Part shown: in pieces, positions 6,460 through 14,475 of the stretch
Numbering within the stretch: position 1 is the first letter of the stretch
Layout of the letters: every line of letters starts with the position of its first letter
NCBI GenBank assembly: GCA_035412805.1
Contig: DAONVO010000047.1
Location: 1-17,608 of the forward strand
Direction of reading: 5' to 3'
Length of the DNA: 17,608 nt
Source of the DNA: DTU018 sp029550685
Lineage (GTDB): Bacteria > Bacillota > Syntrophomonadia > Syntrophomonadales > Syntrophomonadaceae
Made by a program: the position numbers and the translations under genes
Notes under the pieces: model-generated
What the model was told of the DNA's origin: nothing
Databases searched by the model: none
Seen by the model: the letters and a program-made list of their open reading frames with translations, nothing else

Positions 6460-7620
6460 TTAAAGCATAATCTCCACATCACTAATAGGATAGGCGGCGC
6501 AGCTGTGGATGTAACCGGCCTGGTGGTCGGATTTGCGTAATTTGGCGGTTCGGGCGTGAAATACTTGGCCTTTTACAAGCTTAACCCGGCAGAGACTGCA
6601 TTCACCTGAGCGGCAGCAGTTTTCAATAACTAGGCCAGCTCTTTCCATTGACACCAGCAAGGGTTCATCAGCACGGGCGGGAATTTCCCGGCCGCTGCTT
6701 AGTTTCACGGTAAAGACCGATTGGGGTGACACTTCCTTAGGCCAGGCAGGGTCGTTATAAACCTGCTTTGGTAAACCAAATAACTCCCTGCGAATACGCC
6801 GGTCAGGTACACCCAGCTCTTTCAGTTCAGGAATGGTGAAAGCGTACATTTCCTGAGGCCCGCATATAAAGAAAGTCTTTCCTTCGACACTGCCTATGCG
6901 ACTGATTATTAAATCCGCGTCAATCAGGCCGGTTAAGCCCTCATAGCCACTGCCGGGATCGGAGATAACCAGATCATAGCTAAAATTGCTGTAATCTGCA
7001 GCCAGACTCATCAGTTCTTTATGGAAGATGGCCTCCTGAGGGGACCGGGAACCATAGATGAGATGAATCTTTCGATCCAGCAGCAAACGGTCGGTGACTT
7101 CCCGAATCATACTCATAAAGGGGGTTATACCGCTGCCTCCTGCCAGGAAAACCAGATCTTTTCCATGGATTAACGGGTTGTAATAAAACTGGCCGGCAGG
7201 TCCGGTAGTCTCCAGAACATCTCCAACTTTCACCTGATCCAGCAGGTAGGAGGATACAAAACCATCGGCTACCCGGCGGACGGTAATATCATAATAGGCA
7301 GTTTGATTCGGGGGAGACGATATGCTGTAAGGTCGTGCGGTTCTGACCCCGTCGATATCTACAAACAAATTTATATATTGACCCGCTTGGAAGGGAGGCA
7401 GGTAACCTGAGACCGGAACCAGGCGCAGGGTACTGGTAGTGCCGGTTTCCGTTATTATCTTGGCAACCCGCAGCTGCAAACGCTTGGGATGCAGTCTTTC
7501 CACGGCTGCCTTCCATCTGCCTTTCTGAGCAGTATAGTCTATGCCATATTTCCGGCAAATTTCCATTTCGTAGGCAATTTGGCTGTATCCTTCAATGGAT
7601 TTGCGTACCTCAGACTTCAT
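6460..7620 (-). CDS. NAD(P)H-dependent flavin reductase with C-terminal plant-type [2Fe-2S] ferredoxin domain
   Basis: A 386-residue single-chain electron-transfer protein. After a helical N-terminal extension (about 1-45) comes a ferredoxin-NADP reductase-like FAD domain with RPYSISSP (about 94). The NAD(P) domain has GGSGITPFMSMIR, and FICGPQEM sits at its end. The C-terminal ferredoxin domain has Cys336-x4-Cys341-x2-Cys344-x29-Cys374, the exact plant-type [2Fe-2S] spacing. The order FAD-NAD-[2Fe-2S] matches phthalate/vanillate-type oxygenase reductases, but no oxygenase is present. Its ATG overlaps the upstream gene's stop by 4 nt (ATGA), with GGAGGTGA just before. It is therefore made with the CrtI-like oxidoreductase and probably supplies it with electrons from NAD(P)H. 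The partner is inferred from operon structure. Confidence 0.9.
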   Translation of the reverse strand: MKSEVRKSIEGYSQIAYEMEICRKYGIDYTAQKGRWKAAVERLHPKRLQLRVAKIITETGTTSTLRLVPVSGYLPPFQAGQYINLFVDIDGVRTARPYSISSPPNQTAYYDITVRRVADGFVSSYLLDQVKVGDVLETTGPAGQFYYNPLIHGKDLVFLAGGSGITPFMSMIREVTDRLLLDRKIHLIYGSRSPQEAIFHKELMSLAADYSNFSYDLVISDPGSGYEGLTGLIDADLIISRIGSVEGKTFFICGPQEMYAFTIPELKELGVPDRRIRRELFGLPKQVYNDPAWPKEVSPQSVFTVKLSSGREIPARADEPLLVSMERAGLVIENCCRSGECSLCRVKLVKGQVFHARTAKLRKSDHQAGYIHSCAAYPISDVEIML

Positions 7621-9122
7621 GATTTCACCTCCGTTTCACTCTGCATAGCTTTTATTACCTGACGGGCGGCAGCTACTCCCGAGCTTAGAGTTGGCTGAAA
7701 TCCTCCCGCTCCAGCCCAGGCTCCCACAAAGTACAAACCTTTGATGGGAGAACGGGGGGAGATGAAAATATTGGAGTCTTTAGCAAACTGATCAAAGCCA
7801 TAAATAGCACCGCCTGGAGTGGCCAGGTAACGCATATGGGTGAGAGGAGTAGCCACCTCTATTTCTTCTATATGTTCCCGGAATCCTGGGAAGTGCTGCT
7901 CAACCAGATCCAACAGTTTGTCAGCCACCTCATATTTCTTTTCATAATATTGGTGGGGCGGAATCTCCAGCCAGGGATCTCCGTATTTCAAATTAACGAT
8001 GACTGCCTGGCAGGTTCCCGGTGGAGAAAAGTCCGGATCGGATACATCGTAGCAGCTTAACAATATATAATCGTCTTCCACAGCCACTTTTCTAAAGGAA
8101 GAAAATACTTTATCCATATCCGTGGTAGTGCCAAGGAAGTTGGTGGTTTCGGTTATTCCTACCTCCTCAGGCTCGCAGTCCAAACCTGCAAATATGGTTA
8201 GTGAGGAGGGGCCCACCGTACTGCCGCCCAATATTTTCAGCTGTTCTTCCGGAACATGCTCTGGATCGATCAGTTCGGTATATACAGACAGGGTGGAGGC
8301 ATTGGAGACTATATACTTGGTGTTAATAGTTTCACCATATTCGGTGACTACTCCGGTAACACAACCGTTTTCCACCAGGATTTTGCTGACACCGCAGTTA
8401 AAGCGTGCTTCTCCGCCAGCTTCGTAGAATTTTTCCAAAATGGCGGTGGAGAGGGCTTGAGAGCCGCCTTTGAGATGATATGGCTTCAGTTCAATGTAGG
8501 CAAACAGCAGTATAGCCAAATCCATAAAGGGAAGCTTGGATGGCGGGACACCCATATAACCCCAGTAAATAGCTACAGTCATCTTAAGCAGTGGATCGGT
8601 AAAGTACTGATCAAGGATTTCCTGGCTATTGGTTAAAGCATACTTGAAATAAGTGGGATAAGTTTCCGGGGATGCTTGCGGGTCTCTGTTGACACCAAAG
8701 AATTCAAAACATATTTTATAAACCAGGTCAAAGAAAGCAGTAATATTGTCTTTTTCCGCCGGGAATCTCTCCTGCAGCGTAGCTATAAGTGCTTCCCGAT
8801 CGGCTGGGAGAATTATATCCAGTTGACCCGGTACCAGCAACCGGTACAAATTCTCCATTGCTACCCATTCCAGACGGTCGGTGACTCCCAGTTTATCCAG
8901 CACAAAACGCAGAGGTCCCGGTTTGTCTTTGGAACCCAGACCGCTAAGCTGGTGCAAAGCTACCTCGAATTCGAAACGGCCCCGGCAGAAACTGGTGGCA
9001 CACCCTCCTGGGATATTGTGCCTCTCTAATAGAAGAGTTTTAACGCCCTTCTGAGCTAAACGGCAGGCGGCAGTAAGTCCGCCGTTACCCGCACCGATAA
9101 CTACCACATCATATTCCGACAC
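7617..9122 (-). CDS. CrtI/phytoene desaturase-like FAD-dependent oxidoreductase
   Basis: A 501-residue flavoprotein. The N-terminal dinucleotide fold is VVIGAGNGGLTAACRLA (about 7-23), followed by the acidic strand end LLLERH and GGCATSF, the typical pattern of phytoene desaturases and retinol saturases. The C-terminus has GLYFVGAWAGAGGFQPTLSS, the second FAD-contact region of this family. GTG start with AGGGGTGA upstream; the PadR stop is 14 nt away. Family members desaturate, isomerise or saturate polyene or isoprenoid chains. In an anaerobe, the co-translated NAD(P)H reductase argues for reduction (saturase-like activity) rather than desaturation. No carotenoid synthesis genes are in the window, so substrate is unknown. 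Confidence 0.85.
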   Translation of the reverse strand: MSEYDVVVIGAGNGGLTAACRLAQKGVKTLLLERHNIPGGCATSFCRGRFEFEVALHQLSGLGSKDKPGPLRFVLDKLGVTDRLEWVAMENLYRLLVPGQLDIILPADREALIATLQERFPAEKDNITAFFDLVYKICFEFFGVNRDPQASPETYPTYFKYALTNSQEILDQYFTDPLLKMTVAIYWGYMGVPPSKLPFMDLAILLFAYIELKPYHLKGGSQALSTAILEKFYEAGGEARFNCGVSKILVENGCVTGVVTEYGETINTKYIVSNASTLSVYTELIDPEHVPEEQLKILGGSTVGPSSLTIFAGLDCEPEEVGITETTNFLGTTTDMDKVFSSFRKVAVEDDYILLSCYDVSDPDFSPPGTCQAVIVNLKYGDPWLEIPPHQYYEKKYEVADKLLDLVEQHFPGFREHIEEIEVATPLTHMRYLATPGGAIYGFDQFAKDSNIFISPRSPIKGLYFVGAWAGAGGFQPTLSSGVAAARQVIKAMQSETEVKS

Positions 9123-9136
9123 TTCTCATCACCCCT

Positions 9137-9688
9137 TTATTGGTTTTCGGGTAGGTTTTCAAGGGCTGGTTTATTCTCACATCCTTTCAACTGGCTTTTG
9201 AAATTGCTAAACCAATCTATTAAATACTGGTAAAAATCTTGGCCAAAGCGAAGAGTGGCTTTTTGGCAGGTGTCTGCGTATTTGGCCGGACCGTCAGCAA
9301 TGATATCTAGGGTTTGTTTTAGTTCTTCCAGCTGTTGTATATGCTGGTCAATGATTTGAAAAAGCTTATCCTGAGTAAGATTGCGGGCAAAAAAGAGACG
9401 GATCAGCATTTCATAACGGAAATTAAAGGGTTTGAGGGGTTGTTCCAGCCAATCCAAAAATACTTGATGTCCTTCAGGAGTAATCTCGTAAACCTTTTTA
9501 TAACGACCGTTTTCCACTTGTTCCTTGGAACGAACCAATCCAGATTCTTCGCAGCGTTTAAGAGCAGGGTAAAGGCTGCCATCACTTACATTGGAGAAAA
9601 AAGCAGTGCTGTTGCTCATTAATTTCTTTATTTCATAACCACTCATTTCATGAATGGTTAGTGAGCCCAAAATCAAAAAGTCCAGCAA
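9137..9688 (-). CDS. PadR-family transcriptional regulator
   Basis: A 183-residue protein. The PadR winged helix is clear: FLILGSLTIHEMSGYEIKK (about 4-22), then FSNVSDGSLYPALKRCEESG (recognition helix) and a wing ending YKKVYEITPEGHQVFLDWL (about 63-81). The C-terminal half is the helical Vir_act_alpha_C type dimerisation domain (RYEMLIRLFFARNL...). TTG start preceded by GAGGT. It is first in the operon with the CrtI-like enzyme and the reductase. An 18-bp palindrome covers its transcription start, so autorepression and control of the two enzymes is likely; PadR proteins usually respond to small hydrophobic or phenolic ligands. Confidence 0.9.
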   Translation of the reverse strand: MLDFLILGSLTIHEMSGYEIKKLMSNSTAFFSNVSDGSLYPALKRCEESGLVRSKEQVENGRYKKVYEITPEGHQVFLDWLEQPLKPFNFRYEMLIRLFFARNLTQDKLFQIIDQHIQQLEELKQTLDIIADGPAKYADTCQKATLRFGQDFYQYLIDWFSNFKSQLKGCENKPALENLPENQ

Positions 9689-9705
9689 AGCAATACCTCG
9701 ATTCG

Positions 9706-9753
9706 ATATATATTGTTATATATTATTATGTTTGCATGGATAAACCTTGTCAA
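9706..9753 (-). promoter_or_regulatory. Promoter and palindromic operator of the PadR operon
   Basis: On the minus strand TTGACA (9753-9748) and CATAAT (9730-9725) are 17 bp apart, a near-consensus sigma-A promoter. Directly downstream, ATATATA-TTGT-TATATAT (9706-9723) is an 18-bp palindrome that would overlap the transcription start, the usual arrangement for PadR autorepression. Confidence 0.75.
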
Positions 9754-9964
9754 GTAAGGATGAAACATAATTAAGGAAAACTGGAAAACACTAATAGGGG
9801 CAGCTACGGTTTACCAGTATTAAGAGTGTAGCTCCAGGTTATTCAAATATTGGTTAGCTAATAATAATGAGTTTTGATACAATTTTCTTCGGATGGGTAA
9901 ATGTATGGATAGGCAAAACAATACTGATCGTTTTTATAGTGGATAGTATCAAGGAGGTAAATAC

Positions 9965-11686
9965 TTGGAATCAACTTGGCAGGCAATACTATTTGCTTTT
10001 ATCGGGGGATTAGGGATCTTCCTGTTTGGCTTGCGTAATATGTCGGATGGCCTGCAGGCGGTAGCAGGGGATCGTATGCGGACTATTTTGGAGAGGGGAA
10101 CCCGTAACCCGCTGCTGGGGGTATTGACCGGAATTGTGGTTACCGGATTGATTCAAAGCAGCACTGCTACCACTGTTTTAACAGTAGGTTTAGTAAATGC
10201 AGAATTGCTTACTCTCAGGCAGGCTATCGGTGTAATAATGGGAGCTAATATTGGTACTACAGTAACTGCTTATTTGATTGGTTTTAATCTACAGGAATAT
10301 GCTTTGCCCATATTAGGCCTCGGCGCTTTATGGTATCTTTTTGCCCGTAACAAGCGTTCCAAAAATGTGGGACAGGTTCTGTTTGGTTTTGGGTTGCTGT
10401 TTTTTGGCCTGAGCACTATGGGCGCAGGCATGGAGCCCTTGAAGGATCTGCCTTTTTTTACTGATTTGATGGTCAGTATTGATGATAATGCCTTAATAGG
10501 GGTAATCATCGGAATAATTTTTACCGGTATGGTCCAGAGCAGCGCTGCTACCATAGGTGTGCTGCAGGAATTAGTCAACCAAGGAGCTGTCACCTATAAT
10601 CAGGCAGTACCCATTCTATTTGGTGATAACATCGGTACTACCGTAACCGCGTTACTGGCTGGAGTTGGAGCTAGTATAGCAGCCCGACGGGCATCTTTGA
10701 CCCACTTTATGTTTAACATGATCGGGACACTGATCTTTCTACCTCTATTTATTATTGGCTTTTTCCCGGAGATGGTAACCTTTATTACTAATACGCTGTT
10801 CAATATTGTGCCGGGATTTACCGGAACCTGGGAAACATTAAATCCCAGATTGCAGATTGCGCAGACCCATGCCGTTTTTAATATAAGCAATACTTTAATT
10901 CATTTGCCACTGGTGGGAGTACTGGCGGCTATTGTTACTTTCTTAATACCCGATCGTGAGGAACACCTGGATGAGGCGGAGTTTAGAACCCGTTTCATCG
11001 ACCACCGCTTCTTGAATAACCCCTCCGTTGCCTTAGCCCAGGCTACCCGGGAAATGCTGCGTATGGGTGAATTAACCCGGCAGGCTTTTGAGAATGCTCT
11101 GGAATATTTCCAGACCCGCGAGGAAAGTCTGGCTAAAAGAAGCCAAATTTTAGAGGAGACTATCGATAATCTGGAGCGTCAGATTACCGATTATGTGGTT
11201 TTGGCTTCCCAAAAGCACTTGTCCCGTGAAGATTCCAATCAAGCCCAGCTTATACTCCAGTCATTAAACGATATAGAGAGAATTGCTGATATAAGTGAAA
11301 GCATTATTGAAGGGGCCGATTACGCTACCAAACATCAGGTGGTTTTCTCAGGAGAGGCGGAAGAAGAACTTGCAGCCATGATTGCTCTGACCAGGCAGGC
11401 AGTGGAATCAGCGCTTCTCACATTGGAACGTAAAGATAAAAGTTTAGCCCAAAAGGTTATGGACTATGAAAGACAGTTGGACGACATGCAGGAACAGTTC
11501 CGCAAAGCACATATCCGCAGGCTGAATGAGAGGATATGCAATGGAAATAATGGAGCCGTTTTTCTCGATCTGATTGGTAATTTGGAACGGATCAGTGACC
11601 ATTGTCGCAACATAGCTAGATATGTTTGCCCGGACTTCAACTCTGAACCGGAAGATAGCTCTATCCACCGCGGGAGGTTTGCGTAA
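9965..11686 (+). CDS. Na+/phosphate symporter (NptA/PNaS family) with PhoU-like tail
   Basis: A 573-residue membrane protein for sodium-driven uptake (or export) of phosphate. The two inverted halves are marked by the family repeats IQSSTATTVLTVG (Gln64 region) and VQSSAATIGVLQ (Gln191 region), each followed by an 'N-G-T-T' element (GANIGTT, GDNIGTT). About eight hydrophobic segments occupy residues 5-330. From about 350 to 560 the protein is soluble and helical, resembling PhoU, with IERIADISESI and LERISDHCRNIARY as the PhoU-type E/DxxRxxD metal-binding repeats. TTG start six bases after AAGGAGGT (9951-9958). It stands alone with its own terminator. Confidence 0.93.
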   Translation: MESTWQAILFAFIGGLGIFLFGLRNMSDGLQAVAGDRMRTILERGTRNPLLGVLTGIVVTGLIQSSTATTVLTVGLVNAELLTLRQAIGVIMGANIGTTVTAYLIGFNLQEYALPILGLGALWYLFARNKRSKNVGQVLFGFGLLFFGLSTMGAGMEPLKDLPFFTDLMVSIDDNALIGVIIGIIFTGMVQSSAATIGVLQELVNQGAVTYNQAVPILFGDNIGTTVTALLAGVGASIAARRASLTHFMFNMIGTLIFLPLFIIGFFPEMVTFITNTLFNIVPGFTGTWETLNPRLQIAQTHAVFNISNTLIHLPLVGVLAAIVTFLIPDREEHLDEAEFRTRFIDHRFLNNPSVALAQATREMLRMGELTRQAFENALEYFQTREESLAKRSQILEETIDNLERQITDYVVLASQKHLSREDSNQAQLILQSLNDIERIADISESIIEGADYATKHQVVFSGEAEEELAAMIALTRQAVESALLTLERKDKSLAQKVMDYERQLDDMQEQFRKAHIRRLNERICNGNNGAVFLDLIGNLERISDHCRNIARYVCPDFNSEPEDSSIHRGRFA

Positions 11687-11716
11687 CCGCAGGTGCAGAA
11701 ATTCTATAGTATAAGT

Positions 11717-11750
11717 AGCTGTCCTTTCAACAAGGGACAGCTTTTTTTTT
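11717..11750 (+). terminator. Rho-independent terminator after the phosphate symporter
   Basis: An AGCTGTCC/GGACAGCT stem is followed by nine T residues. It isolates the symporter from the sigma-54 operon downstream. Confidence 0.9.
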
Positions 11751-11856
11751 GCAGATCTATCTCTTTCCCGCCACACTTTACTGGATTATCCGCTCTGCAA
11801 ATTCAATTCCTATTTTTAAAACTGCTTGATTCACTGTTTTCTTTGAGACCTGCCTC

Positions 11857-11886
11857 ACAAACTATCAATTTGTATTTGCAAAATTG
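11857..11886. promoter_or_regulatory. Candidate activator (UAS) dyads upstream of the sigma-54 promoter
   Basis: Two overlapping inverted repeats, ACAAA-N7-TTTGT (11857-11873) and CAATTT-N9-AAATTG (11866-11886), lie about 85-113 bp upstream of the predicted start. This is the usual distance for binding sites of sigma-54 activators. Short arms in A/T-rich DNA make this tentative. Confidence 0.3.
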
Positions 11887-11943
11887 CCATTGTAACCCAT
11901 GGACCCAGTGTATCACTCCCCATATTACCGCCTTCTTACAGTA

Positions 11944-11958
11944 TGGCACGGTGTTTGC
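11944..11958 (+). promoter_or_regulatory. Sigma-54 (-24/-12) promoter of the beta-oxidation operon
   Basis: TGGCAC (11944-11949), five bases, then TTGC (11955-11958). The invariant GG and GC are separated by exactly ten bases, matching the consensus TGGCAC-N5-TTGC. The predicted start is about 11970, leaving a leader of about 114 nt to the ATG at 12084. A sigma-54 activator gene lies at the far end of the operon. Confidence 0.85.
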
Positions 11959-11970
11959 GTTATAAAAGCC

Positions 11971-12049
11971 CAGCGATGTAATACAGCGTTCCGCATGCTG
12001 TGATCGGGACAACAGCCGCCTCTTTGATCCAGCAAACATCGGATCGCTG
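11971..12049 (+). other. Potentially structured 5' leader of the sigma-54 transcript
   Basis: CAGCGAT (11971-11977), essentially at the predicted 5' end, can pair with ATCGCTG (12043-12049). Inside is a smaller hairpin ACAGC/GCTGT (11983-11987 with 11997-12001). This could protect the mRNA 5' end or regulate translation. No known riboswitch is recognised. Confidence 0.3.
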
Positions 12050-12083
12050 ATTTGAAAAAGAGGTTTAGGAGGGGAGGGATAAG

Positions 12084-13233
12084 ATGGAGCGCATTCTGCC
12101 GTTCACAGCCGAGCACGAAATGTTCCGCAAAAGTTTCCGCAGCTTTTTAGAAAAAGAAATAGTACCCCAATATGCTGAGTGGGAAAAAAACGGCATTGTT
12201 GATCGGGACGCCTACCGTAAGATGGGAAAACAGGGCTTTTTATGTCCCTGGGTGGATGAGAAATATGGAGGATCGGGTGCCGATTTTCTTTATTCACTGA
12301 TAATCGGCGAAGAGATAGCTCGTTTTAGTTTAACAGGCTTTTTCGTCTTTCTGCACAGTGATATTGTAGCACCTTATTTATATAGATGCTTTCGGCAGCG
12401 AAGAACAAAAAATGCGCTGGCTGCCTGACTGTGTCAGCGGAGAAAAGATTTTAGCTATTGCTATGACTGAGCCAGATGCAGGTTCAGATCTGGCTGCGAT
12501 GCGTACCCGGGCTGTCAGAGATGGGGACTACTATGTATTAAATGGCTCCAAGACCTTTATATCTAATGGCATTCTGGCTGATTTGGTCATCGTGGCGGCT
12601 AAAACCGATCCCAAGGCTGGAGCTCACGGTGTCAGCCTGTTTGTAGTGGAAGCAGGCACTAAAGGATTTGAGCGCAGCAAACCCATTGCTAAAATCGGTA
12701 TGCACGCCCAGGATACCGCGGAACTTTATTTTGAAGACTGCCGTATACCAGCTGGCAATTTACTGGGGCAGGAGGGATACGGCTTTTATTATCTGATGCA
12801 AAAGCTGCAGCAGGAAAGACTGGTGGCTGCCATGATTAATCAGGCGGTAGCCGAGCACTGTCTCGAGATCACTCTGCAGTATGTACAGGAACGTCAAGTG
12901 TTTGGCAAGCCATTAAGCAAGTTTCAGAATACCCAGTTTTGCTTGGCGGAATTAGCAACCGAGATTCAAATTGGCCGCACCTTTGTGGATGTTTTGGTCA
13001 TGCAGCATATGGCTCAGAAAAACGTGGTTCAGGAAGTCAGTATGGCTAAATACTGGATATGCGAAATGGTTAACCGGGTGGCTTCCAGGTGCCTGCAGCT
13101 ATTTGGAGGATACGGTTACTGCTTGGAATATGAAATATCCCGGCTGTTTGTCGATGCCCGGGTGCAAACCATATATGCGGGCACTTCGGAAATAATGAAG
13201 CTGATAATCAGCCGTGGTTTGGGACTTAAATAG
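12084..13233 (+). pseudogene. Acyl-CoA dehydrogenase, interrupted by a single +1 frameshift
   Basis: Two frames (12084-12428 and one open through 12394-13233) join at TGC TTT CGG (12387-12395). Dropping one base gives a normal 382-residue enzyme reading YLYRCFGSEEQKMRW across the join. It would oxidise acyl-CoA to 2-enoyl-CoA with FAD and pass electrons to an electron-transfer flavoprotein. N-terminal helical domain: FLEKEIVP and KYGGSGADF. Middle domain: AMTEPDAGSDLAAM and NGSKTFISNG. C-terminal domain: RQVFGKPLSKFQ, LFGGYGYC and IYAGTSEIMK. The MCAD-type Glu (YEGT) is Ala here. QQERL at about 244 provides the Glu position used by long-chain and isovaleryl dehydrogenases. AGGAGGGGAGGG precedes the ATG. 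The gene is first in the operon. The shift may be a mutation, a sequence error or recoding. Confidence 0.85.
12387..12396 (+). other. Frameshift site UGC UUU CGG C in the acyl-CoA dehydrogenase
   Basis: Zero-frame codons are TGC (12387), TTT (12390) and CGG (12393). The downstream frame resumes at GGC (12394). A Phe-tRNA moving from UUU to UUC would restore the dehydrogenase frame exactly. UUU-CGN is known as a +1 slippery site in influenza PA-X. In this gene a plain one-base insertion in the T run is the simpler reading. Confidence 0.6.
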
Positions 13234-13287
13234 AAACGCGGGTGTGACTCATTTGTCAGCCCGGATATGGAAAGGAGGACATGGTTA

Positions 13288-14460
13288 ATGAGAAAAGTTG
13301 CCGTATTAGGTATGGGACACAGCCAATTCTGCTTCAACTCACCGAAGACTCAGGTAGAACTTCTCTCAGAGGTTTCCTTAGATGCGATTACCAGTTCTAA
13401 TTTGACTACAAAAGATATCGAAGCCGCTTTTATCGGCAATGCTTTAGGTACTATAGCGGAAGGGCAGGCCACGGTACAGCAGTTTTTCGCTAATGATATA
13501 GGATGTCTGAATATCCCAGCTTTGCGTTATGAAGGAGCCTGCGCTTCGGGAACTATTGCTATCCGGGAAGCCTTTATGAATGTAGCAGCCGGCTATTATG
13601 ATGTTGTGTTGGTAGCCGGCGTGGACAAAACTACGGGTATAGGAACACCTTTAGCTACCAGATGTTTTTCCATGGCCGGTGATTCCCGCTATGAATTTCC
13701 TTGCGGATATACCTTTCCGTCAGCCTTCGCGCTATTAGCTCATTTATATGCCAGTCACTACAATATACCTTTGCCCAGATTAAAGGAACAGATGGCTGCC
13801 GTATCAGTACAATCTCATTTCTATGCCAGTAAAAATCCATTAGCACAGCTGCGGTTTGAGATCACTGTTGAGGATGTATTAAATAGCTTCATGGTGTCTA
13901 CACCCATCCAACTGCACGACTGTTGTCCCTTTACTGACGGCGCAGCAGCCGTTGTCTTAGCTTCAGAAGAAGTAGCCAGGAAAATATACGATAAACCATG
14001 CTGGATTACCGGTGTCGGTCTAGCCACCTCCGGGAGGTTGAGTTCGCAATATCGCTATTTGCCGCGTATACGAGCCCGGGAATTATCGGTGGAAAAAGCT
14101 TATAAAATGGCTGGCATCGGACCTGAGGATGTAGACGTATGCGAACTGCATGACTGCTTCAGCATAGCTTCAATAATAGCCGCTGAAAGCCTGGGCTTTT
14201 TCGAGTTCGGTACCGCCGGAGAAGCCTGGCTTAGAGGTGAGACTAAAATTGACGGTAAAATCCCTATCAATGTTTCCGGAGGTCTTAAAGCAAAAGGGCA
14301 CCCAATTGGCGCTACTGGAGTTTCACAGCTCTATCATATCTGCAAACAACTCCGCAATGAGATGGTTGACTATGGGCTGCAGGTAGAAGGAGCACGCACT
14401 GGATTAGTAGATACTCTGGGTGGGGATGGATGTCTTTGTCACCTGGTAGTGCAGAGTTAG
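13288..14460 (+). CDS. SCP2-type thiolase (3-ketoacyl-CoA thiolase family)
   Basis: A 390-residue thiolase-fold enzyme. The nucleophile loop is YEGACASGTIAI with Cys85. CELHDCF (His288) takes the place of the NEAF motif of classical thiolases, as in the SCP2/SCPx group. GGLKAKGHPIGATG carries His338, and GGDGCLC near the end carries the second cysteine (Cys382). The expected reaction is thiolytic cleavage of a 3-ketoacyl-CoA, or a related Claisen/retro-aldol step. I chose ATG 13288 because AAGGAGG (13272-13278) sits nine bases before it; the in-frame ATG at 13267 lies upstream of that site. The following DUF35 gene encodes the partner that such thiolases usually need. Confidence 0.88.
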   Translation: MRKVAVLGMGHSQFCFNSPKTQVELLSEVSLDAITSSNLTTKDIEAAFIGNALGTIAEGQATVQQFFANDIGCLNIPALRYEGACASGTIAIREAFMNVAAGYYDVVLVAGVDKTTGIGTPLATRCFSMAGDSRYEFPCGYTFPSAFALLAHLYASHYNIPLPRLKEQMAAVSVQSHFYASKNPLAQLRFEITVEDVLNSFMVSTPIQLHDCCPFTDGAAAVVLASEEVARKIYDKPCWITGVGLATSGRLSSQYRYLPRIRARELSVEKAYKMAGIGPEDVDVCELHDCFSIASIIAAESLGFFEFGTAGEAWLRGETKIDGKIPINVSGGLKAKGHPIGATGVSQLYHICKQLRNEMVDYGLQVEGARTGLVDTLGGDGCLCHLVVQS

Positions 14461-14475
14461 GAAGGAGGAAGCCAT

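Noticed and set aside
8122..9029. Long plus-strand frames opposite the CrtI-like gene
   Set aside because: Antisense shadows of a well-conserved flavoprotein, without ribosome binding sites or family motifs.
12412..13233. A separate 273-residue acyl-CoA dehydrogenase starting at ATG 12412
   Set aside because: It lacks the N-terminal helical domain, has no proper ribosome binding site, and its frame continues upstream into the conserved GSEEQK region; it is the second part of the frameshifted gene.
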